From Calditrichaceae bacterium (lineage in GTDB: Bacteria; Calditrichota; Calditrichia; Calditrichales; Calditrichaceae), in NCBI GenBank assembly GCA_024763405.1, contig JANTFQ010000140.1:1-6510 (forward strand): a stretch of DNA of 6,510 bases. Direction: 5' to 3'. Below the pieces are notes generated by a model, which had not been told where the DNA came from, did not search any database, and saw only the letters and a program-made list of their open reading frames with translations. This document shows positions 1 to 6,039 of this stretch, one piece after another. Made by a program: the position numbers and the translations under genes. How positions within the stretch are numbered: the first letter of the stretch is position 1; the number at the start of each line of letters is the position of its first letter.

Positions 1-736
1 CATTCACCTTTTCTTCAAGACCTTCGGGCAGTGTTTTTGCAGGCACTTCCCGTTTGGCTTTATTTACTTCGGCAGCCAATTCTTTCTGCAGGTCAATCAG
101 TTTACGAATAGCGCCATGCGCATGTTCAATCGCTTCGAGCAGGGTTTCTTCCGAAACCTCTTCCGCTTCGCCTTCTACCATCATAATAGATTCTTCCGAG
201 CCGGCAACCACTAATTCCAGTTCCGCTTCTTTAAGCTGGGAAATGGTAGGATTGATAACGAAGGTGTCGCCTACTTTGCCGACACGAACGGTTGCGATTG
301 GGCCGAGAAACGGGATATCCGAAACAACAAGGGCGGCAGAAGCGCCAAACCCGGCGATTACATCAGCATCATTTTCACGATCCATCGAAAGCACGTTGGC
401 AATGATTTGCGTTTCGGAATTATAATCATCTGCAAATAACGGACGTATGGGTCTATCAATCAGGCGGGATGATAGGATTTCTTTTTCACTGGGACGTCCT
501 TCCCTTTTAAAGAAGCCGCCCGGAATTCTTCCTGCCGAATAGGTTTTCTCACGATATTCTACGCTCAATGGGAACCAGTCACGGGTGGTATCTTCTTCGG
601 GTGCCCCCACGACTGTAACCAGCACCATGGTATCGCCATAGCGAACCAGCACGGCGCCATCGGCCTGTTTGGCCATTTTCCCGGTTTCGACCGAAAGTGT
701 TCTACCTTCCAGCTCAATTGATTTTTTAATAAACAT
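1..736 (-). CDS. pnp: Polyribonucleotide nucleotidyltransferase (PNPase), N-terminal part; runs off the window at the low-coordinate edge
   Basis: PNPase degrades RNA 3'-to-5' by phosphorolysis, and as a trimer it is a core part of mRNA turnover. The 245 codons visible from the ATG at 736 cover the first RNase PH-like domain and the start of the following helical region. The C-terminal RNase PH domain and the KH and S1 domains lie outside the window. Conserved family blocks are readable: GGFFKREGRPSE at about residues 73-84, RLIDRPIRPLF at about 91-101, and MMVEGEAEEVSEETLLEAI at about 185-203. The frame is open to the edge with no stop or frameshift. The start is fixed by a GGAGG Shine-Dalgarno sequence (741-745) and by the usual PNPase N-terminus. 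The gene follows rpsO after 24 nt, the widespread rpsO-pnp arrangement, and is probably cotranscribed with it. Identity is very secure; only completeness is unknown. Confidence 0.97.
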   Translation of the reverse strand, partial: MFIKKSIELEGRTLSVETGKMAKQADGAVLVRYGDTMVLVTVVGAPEEDTTRDWFPLSVEYREKTYSAGRIPGGFFKREGRPSEKEILSSRLIDRPIRPLFADDYNSETQIIANVLSMDRENDADVIAGFGASAALVVSDIPFLGPIATVRVGKVGDTFVINPTISQLKEAELELVVAGSEESIMMVEGEAEEVSEETLLEAIEHAHGAIRKLIDLQKELAAEVNKAKREVPAKTLPEGLEEKVN

Positions 737-738
737 TT

Positions 739-750
739 TCCCTCCAGGGA
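739..750 (-). promoter_or_regulatory. pnp ribosome binding site inside a small palindrome
   Basis: On the minus strand the pnp leader reads TCCCTGGAGGGA, four bases before the ATG at 736. The GGAGG Shine-Dalgarno core is strong. The arms TCCC and GGGA can form a 4-bp stem (three G-C pairs) around TGGA, which would partly hide the ribosome binding site. The Shine-Dalgarno assignment is directly visible. A regulatory role for so short a stem is only a possibility. Confidence 0.7.
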
Positions 751-760
751 TCTACTAATA

Positions 761-1030
761 CTATCTTCTTATTCCTAATTCACTGATTATCTTACGGTAA
801 CGCATCACATCCACCTTCGTCAGGTAGCGCAGTAAACGCCGTCTCTGTCCAACCAACTTTAACAAACCGCGACGTGAATGATGATCTTTTTTATGTTCTT
901 TAAGGTGCTCGGTTAAATATTTAATCCGTTCGGTTAAAATAGCAATCTGCACTTCGGTTTTACCGGTATCCTGACCGCTTTCCCCAAATTTTTCAATCAG
1001 GGTTGCTTTGTCGTCTTTTGACAATGCCAT
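761..1030 (-). CDS. rpsO: 30S ribosomal protein S15
   Basis: S15 is a primary 16S rRNA binding protein of the 30S platform and one of the first proteins to join during assembly. The 89-residue length is the standard one for the family. The conserved series is intact: DTGKTEVQIAILTERI at about residues 21-36, LTEHLKEHKKDHHSRRGLL at about 39-57 with the rRNA-contacting His42, Asp49 and Ser52, then GQRRRLLRYL at about 61-70. The ATG at 1030 has a strong GGAGG Shine-Dalgarno sequence 5 nt upstream, and the stop is TAG. It lies 14 nt after ribF and 24 nt before pnp. In several bacteria S15 represses its own translation by binding its leader. Here any such site would have to lie in the 3' end of ribF and the 14-nt gap, and none is recognisable beyond the small palindrome listed separately. 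Confidence 0.98.
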   Translation of the reverse strand: MALSKDDKATLIEKFGESGQDTGKTEVQIAILTERIKYLTEHLKEHKKDHHSRRGLLKLVGQRRRLLRYLTKVDVMRYRKIISELGIRR

Positions 1031-1031
1031 G

Positions 1032-1048
1032 ATAATTCCTCCAATTAT
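1032..1048 (-). promoter_or_regulatory. rpsO ribosome binding site in the loop of an A/T palindrome that overlaps the ribF stop codon
   Basis: The minus strand reads ATAATT-GGAGG-AATTAT directly before the rpsO ATG (1028-1030). The two 6-base arms (1043-1048 and 1032-1037) are perfect complements and the Shine-Dalgarno core GGAGG is exactly the 5-base loop. The ribF TAA stop (1045-1047) lies in the upstream arm, so a ribosome finishing ribF would keep the stem open. An all-A/U 6-bp stem is weak. The ribosome binding site is certain, but a functional hairpin is speculative. Confidence 0.6.
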
Positions 1049-1968
1049 AGATTTAAACTCAAATGTTTGTCGATTTCAAGCTGCGCGATAAGCGCTTCTT
1101 TGCTATCGAATTTTTTTTCGCTGCGAAGGCGTTTTTTAAATATTATTTGTAACTGATCGCCGTAAATATTCTGATCAAAATTAAGAATATGCACTTCGAT
1201 CGTAAAAGCATGCCCGGTTTCGAATGTGGGTTTAAATCCGATATTGAGCATTCCTTTATAACGTTCCTGCTCGTGAATCACATCTACCGCGTAGACGCCG
1301 TTTTCAGGAAGCAGTTTATTTTCATAGTCCAGTTGCAAATTTGCCGTAGGAAAATTAAGCGTCCGTCCCCGTTTAGCGCCGTACACAACCGAACCGCACA
1401 ACGCATAGCGCCTGCCCAGTAATTCGGCTGCCGTGTCGACCTGTCCCTGTTGTATCAGTTCCCGGATGCGTGAACTACTGACAATTTTTCCATCTATTTT
1501 AAACGGCTCTACTTTCTCTGCAGAGAATCCGAATTCTGTGCTTAGTTTTTTCAGATTCTCAAAATTTCCTTCCCGGTTCTTCCCGAACGAATGGTCATAG
1601 CCCACAACCACCTCTTTTGCGTCTAAGCGTTCCACCAAAATATCGCGGATGAAACTGCGGTAATCCATTTTGGAGAACGATTCATCGAAAGGAATAATCA
1701 GGACCTGCTCTAAACCATTATGCTCCAGTAATTCCAGTTTTTCCTGCTGTGATGTGAGCAGTTTCACCGGTTGCTTCCCGCCGTGTACGATTAAGCGCGG
1801 ATGCGGATAAAAGGTTACCATTGTTGAACAAAGACCGCTCAGCGATGCTTTTTCCAAAAGTCTGCTGATTATTTTCCGGTGCCCGAGATGAACTCCGTCG
1901 AAGGTGCCGATTGTAACGGCACAGGGCTTTTTTTCTTTTATCTGATTAAGTCCGCGGAGAACCTGCAT
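1045..1968 (-). CDS. ribF: Bifunctional riboflavin kinase / FAD synthetase
   Basis: RibF phosphorylates riboflavin to FMN and then adenylylates FMN to FAD. At 307 residues it has normal length. The N-terminal FAD synthetase (nucleotidyltransferase) module shows GTFDGVHLGH at residues 21-30 with the HxGH signature (27-30), GYDHSFGKNREGN at 123-135, and SSSRIRE at 164-170. The C-terminal flavokinase module shows GAKRGRTLNFPTAN at 197-210, whose Thr208 and Asn210 belong to the Mg-ATP binding PTAN motif, then LPENGVYAV at 220-228, NIGFKPTF at 242-249, and Glu258 in IEVHILNF as the expected catalytic base. The ATG at 1968 is supported by AAGGA (1974-1978) with 5-nt spacing. The first 23 nt overlap the end of truB in another frame, suggesting translational coupling. 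No FMN riboswitch is visible upstream, so expression probably follows the operon. Both modules look intact. Confidence 0.97.
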   Translation of the reverse strand: MQVLRGLNQIKEKKPCAVTIGTFDGVHLGHRKIISRLLEKASLSGLCSTMVTFYPHPRLIVHGGKQPVKLLTSQQEKLELLEHNGLEQVLIIPFDESFSKMDYRSFIRDILVERLDAKEVVVGYDHSFGKNREGNFENLKKLSTEFGFSAEKVEPFKIDGKIVSSSRIRELIQQGQVDTAAELLGRRYALCGSVVYGAKRGRTLNFPTANLQLDYENKLLPENGVYAVDVIHEQERYKGMLNIGFKPTFETGHAFTIEVHILNFDQNIYGDQLQIIFKKRLRSEKKFDSKEALIAQLEIDKHLSLNL

Positions 1969-2671
1969 CCAATTCCTTAAAAGCTGTTATAAATTCCGGA
2001 ACGCTAAAACTATCTTCGATCCGGTAATCTCCTACGGCCGTCCGTTCCAGTTCTATAAGACTTGCACCCGTTCCTAAATTCTGACCCAAATCATGCGCCC
2101 AGGCCCGGATATACGTTCCTTTGGAAACGTTCAGGTCCACGGTTAAAAGCGGGTTTTCCCAGTTCCGGATTCGCGCTTCGTAAATATGCACCGGCTGTGC
2201 AGGCCGCTGCACTTCGATATTTCGACGGGCCAGCTTATACAAACGAACGCCATTTACCTTTTTGGCTGAATACATAGGCGGCACCTGCATGATCTTTCCC
2301 GTTAACGCCGAGACTGCTTGTTCTATTTCCGCAAACTGCAAATGCTCAGTTGGCCCTTCTTCCAGCACGGTTCCGGTACGGTCAAACGAATCGGTTACAA
2401 TTCCAAAACGAATAACCGCGCGGTATTGTTTGGACAGCCCGCTAATTTCGTTTAAGGCTTTTGTACCTTTCCCAAAACCCAGCAACATCAACCCGGTTGC
2501 AAAAGGGTCCAGCGTTCCGCCATGCCCGGCCTTCTTTATCCGAAGCGCAATACGCAGTTTCTTAACCAGATCAAACGAACTCCAGCCGCTTTCTTTATCA
2601 ATCAGAACGACAAAACCGGCTGATAAATCAACCGTTTTAAGATCAGTTTTGTTCGTCAGAACCGGAGCCAT
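1946..2671 (-). CDS. truB: tRNA pseudouridine-55 synthase, short form without a PUA-like domain
   Basis: TruB converts U55 of the tRNA T-loop to pseudouridine and also acts as a tRNA-folding chaperone. From the ATG at 2671 it is 241 residues. The catalytic block GHGGTLDPFATGLM spans residues 49-62 with the nucleophile Asp55. Other family motifs are KQYRA at 81-85, QVPPMYSAKKVNGVRLYKLAR at 129-149 and KGTYIRAWAHDLG at 184-196. The protein stops just after the catalytic fold, whereas E. coli TruB (314 residues) carries a C-terminal PUA-like tRNA-binding domain. An in-frame TTG at 2677 would add two residues. The ATG is preferred, but both starts lie inside rbfA and neither has a clear Shine-Dalgarno sequence. 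The gene overlaps rbfA by 29 nt and ribF by 23 nt, so it probably depends on coupled translation. Function is well supported; the exact start is less certain. Confidence 0.95.
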   Translation of the reverse strand: MAPVLTNKTDLKTVDLSAGFVVLIDKESGWSSFDLVKKLRIALRIKKAGHGGTLDPFATGLMLLGFGKGTKALNEISGLSKQYRAVIRFGIVTDSFDRTGTVLEEGPTEHLQFAEIEQAVSALTGKIMQVPPMYSAKKVNGVRLYKLARRNIEVQRPAQPVHIYEARIRNWENPLLTVDLNVSKGTYIRAWAHDLGQNLGTGASLIELERTAVGDYRIEDSFSVPEFITAFKELDAGSPRT

Positions 2672-3011
2672 TTTCAATTTTCTTCAGAAGCATTTCGATA
2701 CGCTGGGCATTTTCCAGTGTATCGTCATAAAAAAAACGCAAATCCGGCAGCCAGCGCGAGGCCACGGCCGGTTTTAATTCATTCTTAATAAACGCTTTGG
2801 AGTTTTTCAGAGCCTGAGCCGTTTTAATTTTCTGCTCATCTCCACCCAGCACCGTATAATAAACAGAAGCCAATCGTAAATCGGGTGACATTTTTACCTT
2901 GGTAACCGTAATAAATCCTTTGCGGGGATCGGTTACCTTAAACTCCAGGATTTCACTAACCGCTCGTTTAATTGAATCGGCGTATTTTTTTATTCGTCTG
3001 CTGTCAGCCAT
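2643..3011 (-). CDS. rbfA: 30S ribosome-binding factor RbfA
   Basis: RbfA is a small KH-type protein that binds immature 30S subunits and helps 16S 5'-end processing and maturation, notably in the cold. The 122-residue length fits the family. Matching features are the N-terminal basic helix (DSRRIKKYADSIKRAVSEIL, residues 3-22), TDPRKGFITVTKVKMSPDLRLASVYYTV across about 27-54, and the C-terminal WLPDLRFFYDDTLENAQRIE segment at about 87-106. A short acidic and polar tail follows. Its ATG overlaps the TAA stop of the preceding DUF503 gene by one base (TAATG) and there is no recognisable Shine-Dalgarno sequence, so translation is likely reinitiated by ribosomes leaving that gene. The 3' end overlaps truB. 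The rbfA-truB pair beside infB is a classic operon, which supports the call. Confidence 0.95.
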   Translation of the reverse strand: MADSRRIKKYADSIKRAVSEILEFKVTDPRKGFITVTKVKMSPDLRLASVYYTVLGGDEQKIKTAQALKNSKAFIKNELKPAVASRWLPDLRFFYDDTLENAQRIEMLLKKIENGSGSDEQN

Positions 3012-3292
3012 TATCTGAATTCAAAATTAAATTTAACAATTTCAAAAGCCGCTTCATTATCAAGCCAGGTAAATAATTTATTAAGCGCTTCCTGTACAAA
3101 TTTTTCTTTTTCGGCAACAAGAGCAAAGCCCAATAAAGAACGCTGCCATTTGTCATGATACCCGGTTTCCGCAACCGACACGTTAAATTTTTTATGTGCC
3201 CGGTCTTTAAGCGATTTTAAAATCATCCGTTTCTCTTTAAGGGATGAACTGCCGGGGATATAAATTTCGATGCTAAGTAAACCAACTAACAT
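3011..3292 (-). CDS. DUF503 family protein (YlxP-like)
   Basis: This is a small protein of the DUF503 family, called YlxP in Bacillus, whose molecular role is not established. The match rests on MLVGLLSIEIYIPGSSSLKEK at the start, RMILKSLKDRAHKKFNVSV in the middle, and the conserved TGYHDKWQRSLLGFALV segment. From the ATG at 3292 it is 93 residues, the usual family length. A longer in-frame ATG at 3322 (103 residues) would add MYSILAYTNK, which is not part of the family, and would place the start codon inside the arm of a strong inverted repeat, so the downstream ATG is preferred. Neither start has a clear Shine-Dalgarno sequence. The stop codon overlaps the rbfA start by one base. In many bacteria this gene sits between infB and rbfA, so a role in ribosome maturation is a reasonable inference from context only. 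Confidence 0.9.
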   Translation of the reverse strand: MLVGLLSIEIYIPGSSSLKEKRMILKSLKDRAHKKFNVSVAETGYHDKWQRSLLGFALVAEKEKFVQEALNKLFTWLDNEAAFEIVKFNFEFR

Positions 3293-3318
3293 TTTATTTG
3301 TATACGCCAAAATTGAAT

Positions 3319-3351
3319 ACATCTTCTAAACTTTTAAAGTTTAGAAGATGT
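3319..3351. repeat. Perfect 16-bp inverted repeat (hairpin) between infB and the DUF503 gene
   Basis: The two 16-base arms, 3319-3334 and 3336-3351, are perfect reverse complements around one central base. On the transcribed strand the first arm reads ACATCTTCTAAACTTT. In RNA it would form about 15 pairs closed by a 3-base loop. The stem is A/T-rich and is not followed at once by a T run on the minus strand, so it does not look like a standard intrinsic terminator. Candidate roles are an intercistronic RNA-processing or stability element, a translation control element for the DUF503-rbfA-truB-ribF group, or one copy of a dispersed palindrome. It is the strongest non-coding structure in the window. 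It is seen directly; its function is unknown. Confidence 0.85.
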
Positions 3352-3367
3352 TAAACTTCATCGTGAC

Positions 3368-6028
3368 CTAATCCAGCTTGCGCGCTGTTTCCGTAATTTC
3401 AAAGGATTCGATAATATCGCCATTCTTCAAATCATTATAGTTTTCAATCTGAATACCGCACTCAAAACCGCTGGCCACTTCACGCACATCGTCTTTAAAA
3501 CGTTTTAAGGATGAAATTTTTCCGGTATATATACTCACATCATCGCGGACGATGCGGATTTTATTATTGCGTAAAATTTTACCGTTAATCACATGACAAC
3601 CGGCAATGGTTCCGATACGGGAAATCTTAAAGGTTTCACGCACTTCTGCCTGCCCCACTACAACTTCATCAATACTGGGTTTCAGCATGCCTTCGAGGGC
3701 TAGTTTTAAATCATTAATCGCATCGTAAATAACATTGTAAAGGCGGATTTCCACTTTTTCTTTTTCACCAAGGTCTCGTGCTTTAGCATTGGCCCGTACC
3801 TGAAAACCGACAATTACAGCGCCAGAAGCGGAAGCAAGCAGGACATCCGATTCGGAAATAGGACCAACTGCTTTTCGAATTATCTGAATTTCAACTTCAT
3901 CCGTATTCAGACTAATCAAGGCATCTGCCAGTGCTTCGGCAGAGCCATCCACATCGGCTTTAACCATCACCGGCAGTGTTGTAATTTCTCCCAGTTTAAT
4001 ACGCTCGGATATCTGATCCAGGGTTACCATTTTAACCTGCTTACTATCCTGTTCACGTTTAAGCTGCTGGCGCTTGGAGCTGATTGAGCGGGTTGCCTTT
4101 TCGTCCGCCATAACAATAAATTTATCACCGGCCTGCGGAACACCCTCAAAACCGGTTACCAGCGCAGGTTGCGAAGGCCCGATTGATTTAATACGTTTTT
4201 CATTTTCATCGGACATCGCCCGGACTTTACCGTAATTATGTCCGGCGATAAAATTATCGCCAACCTTCAGAGTTCCTTTTTGTACCAGAACCGTCGCGAT
4301 AGCGCCCCGGCCTTTATCCAGACGGGATTCGACTACTACACCTTGTGCCAGCCGGTCCGGATTTGCTTTTAAATCAAGCAGTTCCGCTTCGAGCAATAGT
4401 TTTTCCAGCAGAGCCGGAATCCCCTCTCCTGTCTTCGCGGATATTTCAGAAGACTGGTACGAACCGCCCCATTCTTCTACCAAAACATCACGGTCTGCAA
4501 GCTGCTGGCGGATGCGTTCCGGGTTTGCACCCGGTTTATCAATCTTATTGATGGCAATTACAATTTTCACACCGGCGGCTTTTGCATGATCCAACGCTTC
4601 GTCCGTCTGCGGCATCACGGCATCATCGGCTGCGATAATCAAAATCACAATATCTGTGGCCTGAGCGCCGCGGGCACGCATAGCGGTAAAGGCGGCATGA
4701 CCGGGGGTATCGAGAAAAGTTATTTTTTTGCCATTATAATTTACTTCATAGGCGCCGATATGCTGGGTAATACCACCGGCTTCTCCGTCTACAATTCGGC
4801 TTTCGCGCAGGTAGTCGAGGAGCGAGGTTTTTCCATGATCCACGTGTCCCATGATCGTAACAATGGGCGCGCGCGGTACCATCTTGCTTTCATCATCCGC
4901 TTCCTCTTCCAATTCTTCTTCGATAAATTCTTCAGCAACCGCTTCTTCTATTTTGTAGCCGTATTCTTCTGCCAGCAGTGAAATGGTATCGATATCAAGA
5001 CGCTGATTAATGGAAACAACCAGGCCGAGCTGCAGACATTTGGTAATAATTTCGGAGACCGACACATCCATCAGGTTTGCCAAATCATTCGCAGAAATAA
5101 ACTCCGTTACCGTAATCACTTTCTCTTCGATTACTTCCCCGTTTTCTGTTTTAACCTTGCGTTTTTTCGGTTTTTTGCCTTTGGTCTCTATGTTGGCCAG
5201 TGTTTTTTTAATCGTATTTTCAACTTCTTTCTGGTCAACCTTGCTTTTTTTCTGCTTTTTCTGTTGTTTCTTTCGCCCCATCGGAATCTGACCGTCCGGA
5301 AAAGCAATATCCCCAAGACGAACACCGTGGCGGGTTCCTTTATCCTTGCGGATCATATCCATTGCTTTGCGTCGTTTTTTCTCCTTTTCAGAAACGACTG
5401 GTTCCGACTTGCCTGATTTCTTGCGATCTTTTGCTTTTTGTTTTTTTACTTTTTTATCCTTTTCAGCAATAGGGGATTCTGCTATTGGAGCTGCAGCCTG
5501 TTTTTTCCCGGCACCCTTTTCTACTTTTTCTTTTTCCGGAATTTCTTTTACATCCGGTTCCGGCGCGGCCACAGGTTTGGCCACAGGTTTCTCTACCGGT
5601 TCTTCCTTTACTTCTTCAACAGGTTCCGGAGCAGGTTCTTCAACCTTTTTCTTTCGAACCGCACGTTTCTTTTTAACCGGTTTTACATCGTCGCCACGGG
5701 CAATTGCCTCGGCGCCCTTTTCGATGGAAGCTTTAATCGCCTGCAGGTAAGAAGATTCATCTTCCGGAGCTGTGTCAACCGCAACCTGTTCTGTTTCGGC
5801 CGTCTCTTCGGTTTCGTCTTTTTTGCGTTTCCGTAGCGCTTCAGCTTTTTCCTTATCCGTAGAGAAGCGATCCAGAATTTCCACATACACATCTTCCGTC
5901 ACAGCGCCGTTCGGACCCGAACCGGTGATTTTAAGTTTCTTCTGTTTCAGGAATTCGAAAATGGTATCCTGACCAAGATTCAGCTCTTTACAAATTTTAA
6001 AAATCTTGTACTTCTTACCTGCTGCCAT
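3368..6028 (-). CDS. infB: Translation initiation factor IF-2
   Basis: IF-2 is the GTPase that brings fMet-tRNA to the 30S subunit and promotes 50S joining. The 886-residue protein has the full domain set. An IF2N-like domain (about 4-56, KIFKICKELNLGQDTIFEF) is followed by a long, charged, probably disordered Lys/Glu/Pro/Ala linker (about 57-300). A second IF2N-like domain lies at about 304-362. The G domain has G1 GHVDHGKT (394-401), G2 around GGITQHIGA (418-426), G3 DTPGH (440-444), G4 NKID (494-497) and G5 SAK (530-532). Then come a beta-barrel domain II (about 560-645), domain III (about 670-780) and the C2 fMet-tRNA binding domain ending in GFECGIQIENYND (854-866). All GTPase motifs are intact. 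The ATG at 6028 has a GGAG Shine-Dalgarno sequence with 5-nt spacing. It follows nusA after 35 nt. Confidence 0.98.
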   Translation of the reverse strand: MAAGKKYKIFKICKELNLGQDTIFEFLKQKKLKITGSGPNGAVTEDVYVEILDRFSTDKEKAEALRKRKKDETEETAETEQVAVDTAPEDESSYLQAIKASIEKGAEAIARGDDVKPVKKKRAVRKKKVEEPAPEPVEEVKEEPVEKPVAKPVAAPEPDVKEIPEKEKVEKGAGKKQAAAPIAESPIAEKDKKVKKQKAKDRKKSGKSEPVVSEKEKKRRKAMDMIRKDKGTRHGVRLGDIAFPDGQIPMGRKKQQKKQKKSKVDQKEVENTIKKTLANIETKGKKPKKRKVKTENGEVIEEKVITVTEFISANDLANLMDVSVSEIITKCLQLGLVVSINQRLDIDTISLLAEEYGYKIEEAVAEEFIEEELEEEADDESKMVPRAPIVTIMGHVDHGKTSLLDYLRESRIVDGEAGGITQHIGAYEVNYNGKKITFLDTPGHAAFTAMRARGAQATDIVILIIAADDAVMPQTDEALDHAKAAGVKIVIAINKIDKPGANPERIRQQLADRDVLVEEWGGSYQSSEISAKTGEGIPALLEKLLLEAELLDLKANPDRLAQGVVVESRLDKGRGAIATVLVQKGTLKVGDNFIAGHNYGKVRAMSDENEKRIKSIGPSQPALVTGFEGVPQAGDKFIVMADEKATRSISSKRQQLKREQDSKQVKMVTLDQISERIKLGEITTLPVMVKADVDGSAEALADALISLNTDEVEIQIIRKAVGPISESDVLLASASGAVIVGFQVRANAKARDLGEKEKVEIRLYNVIYDAINDLKLALEGMLKPSIDEVVVGQAEVRETFKISRIGTIAGCHVINGKILRNNKIRIVRDDVSIYTGKISSLKRFKDDVREVASGFECGIQIENYNDLKNGDIIESFEITETARKLD
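5567..5590. repeat. 12-bp perfect tandem duplication in the infB linker
   Basis: GGCCACAGGTTT occurs twice head to tail (5567-5578 and 5579-5590). It encodes a KPVA-KPVA repeat on the minus strand, in the Pro/Ala/Lys/Glu-rich interdomain linker of IF-2 (about residues 147-154). It keeps frame and looks like recent slippage in a region with little length constraint. It could serve as a strain-level length polymorphism. Confidence 0.8.
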
Positions 6029-6033
6029 TTATA

Positions 6034-6039
6034 CTCCAA
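6034..6039 (-). promoter_or_regulatory. infB ribosome binding site
   Basis: The minus strand reads TTGGAG followed by TATAA and the infB ATG (6026-6028). The GGAG core at 6034-6037 has an ideal 5-nt spacing and settles the infB start. The 35-nt nusA-infB gap holds nothing else recognisable apart from a run of seven T (minus strand, 6057-6063) just after the nusA stop. That run has no G/C hairpin before it. Confidence 0.8.

Noticed and set aside
54..425. 123-codon plus-strand reading frame
   Set aside because: It lies antisense to pnp, whose conserved PNPase motifs are in frame on the minus strand; the plus-strand product is low-complexity and resembles no known family.
1969..2100. FMN riboswitch upstream of ribF
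   Set aside because: The region is truB coding sequence with conserved TruB residues, and none of the recognisable FMN-element core motifs were seen.
2262..2777. 171-codon plus-strand reading frame
   Set aside because: It is antisense to truB and rbfA, both of which have clear family motifs on the minus strand.
3319..3351. Intrinsic terminator after infB
   Set aside because: The stem is A/T-rich, and the minus strand continues with ATTCAATTTT and no proper U tract directly after the stem; the downstream genes also show operon-like coupling. A weak or conditional terminator cannot be fully excluded.
5357..5362. Internal translation start in infB (Met223/Met225) giving a shorter IF-2 isoform as in E. 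coli
   Set aside because: An AAGGAG sequence lies upstream on the minus strand, but about 18 nt from the first ATG, too far for normal initiation; the purine-rich Lys/Glu coding sequence produces such motifs by chance.
5346..5836. Overlapping plus-strand reading frames of 130 or more codons rich in Phe, Ser and Thr
   Set aside because: They are antisense to the Lys/Glu-rich IF-2 linker. AAA/GAA codons read backwards give TTT/TTC, which produces Phe/Ser-rich stop-free frames. No ribosome binding site or family resemblance is visible.
5683..5892. 69-codon minus-strand reading frame within infB
   Set aside because: It is an out-of-frame shadow of the IF-2 linker; the Lys/Arg-rich product follows from frame-shifted Lys/Glu codons.
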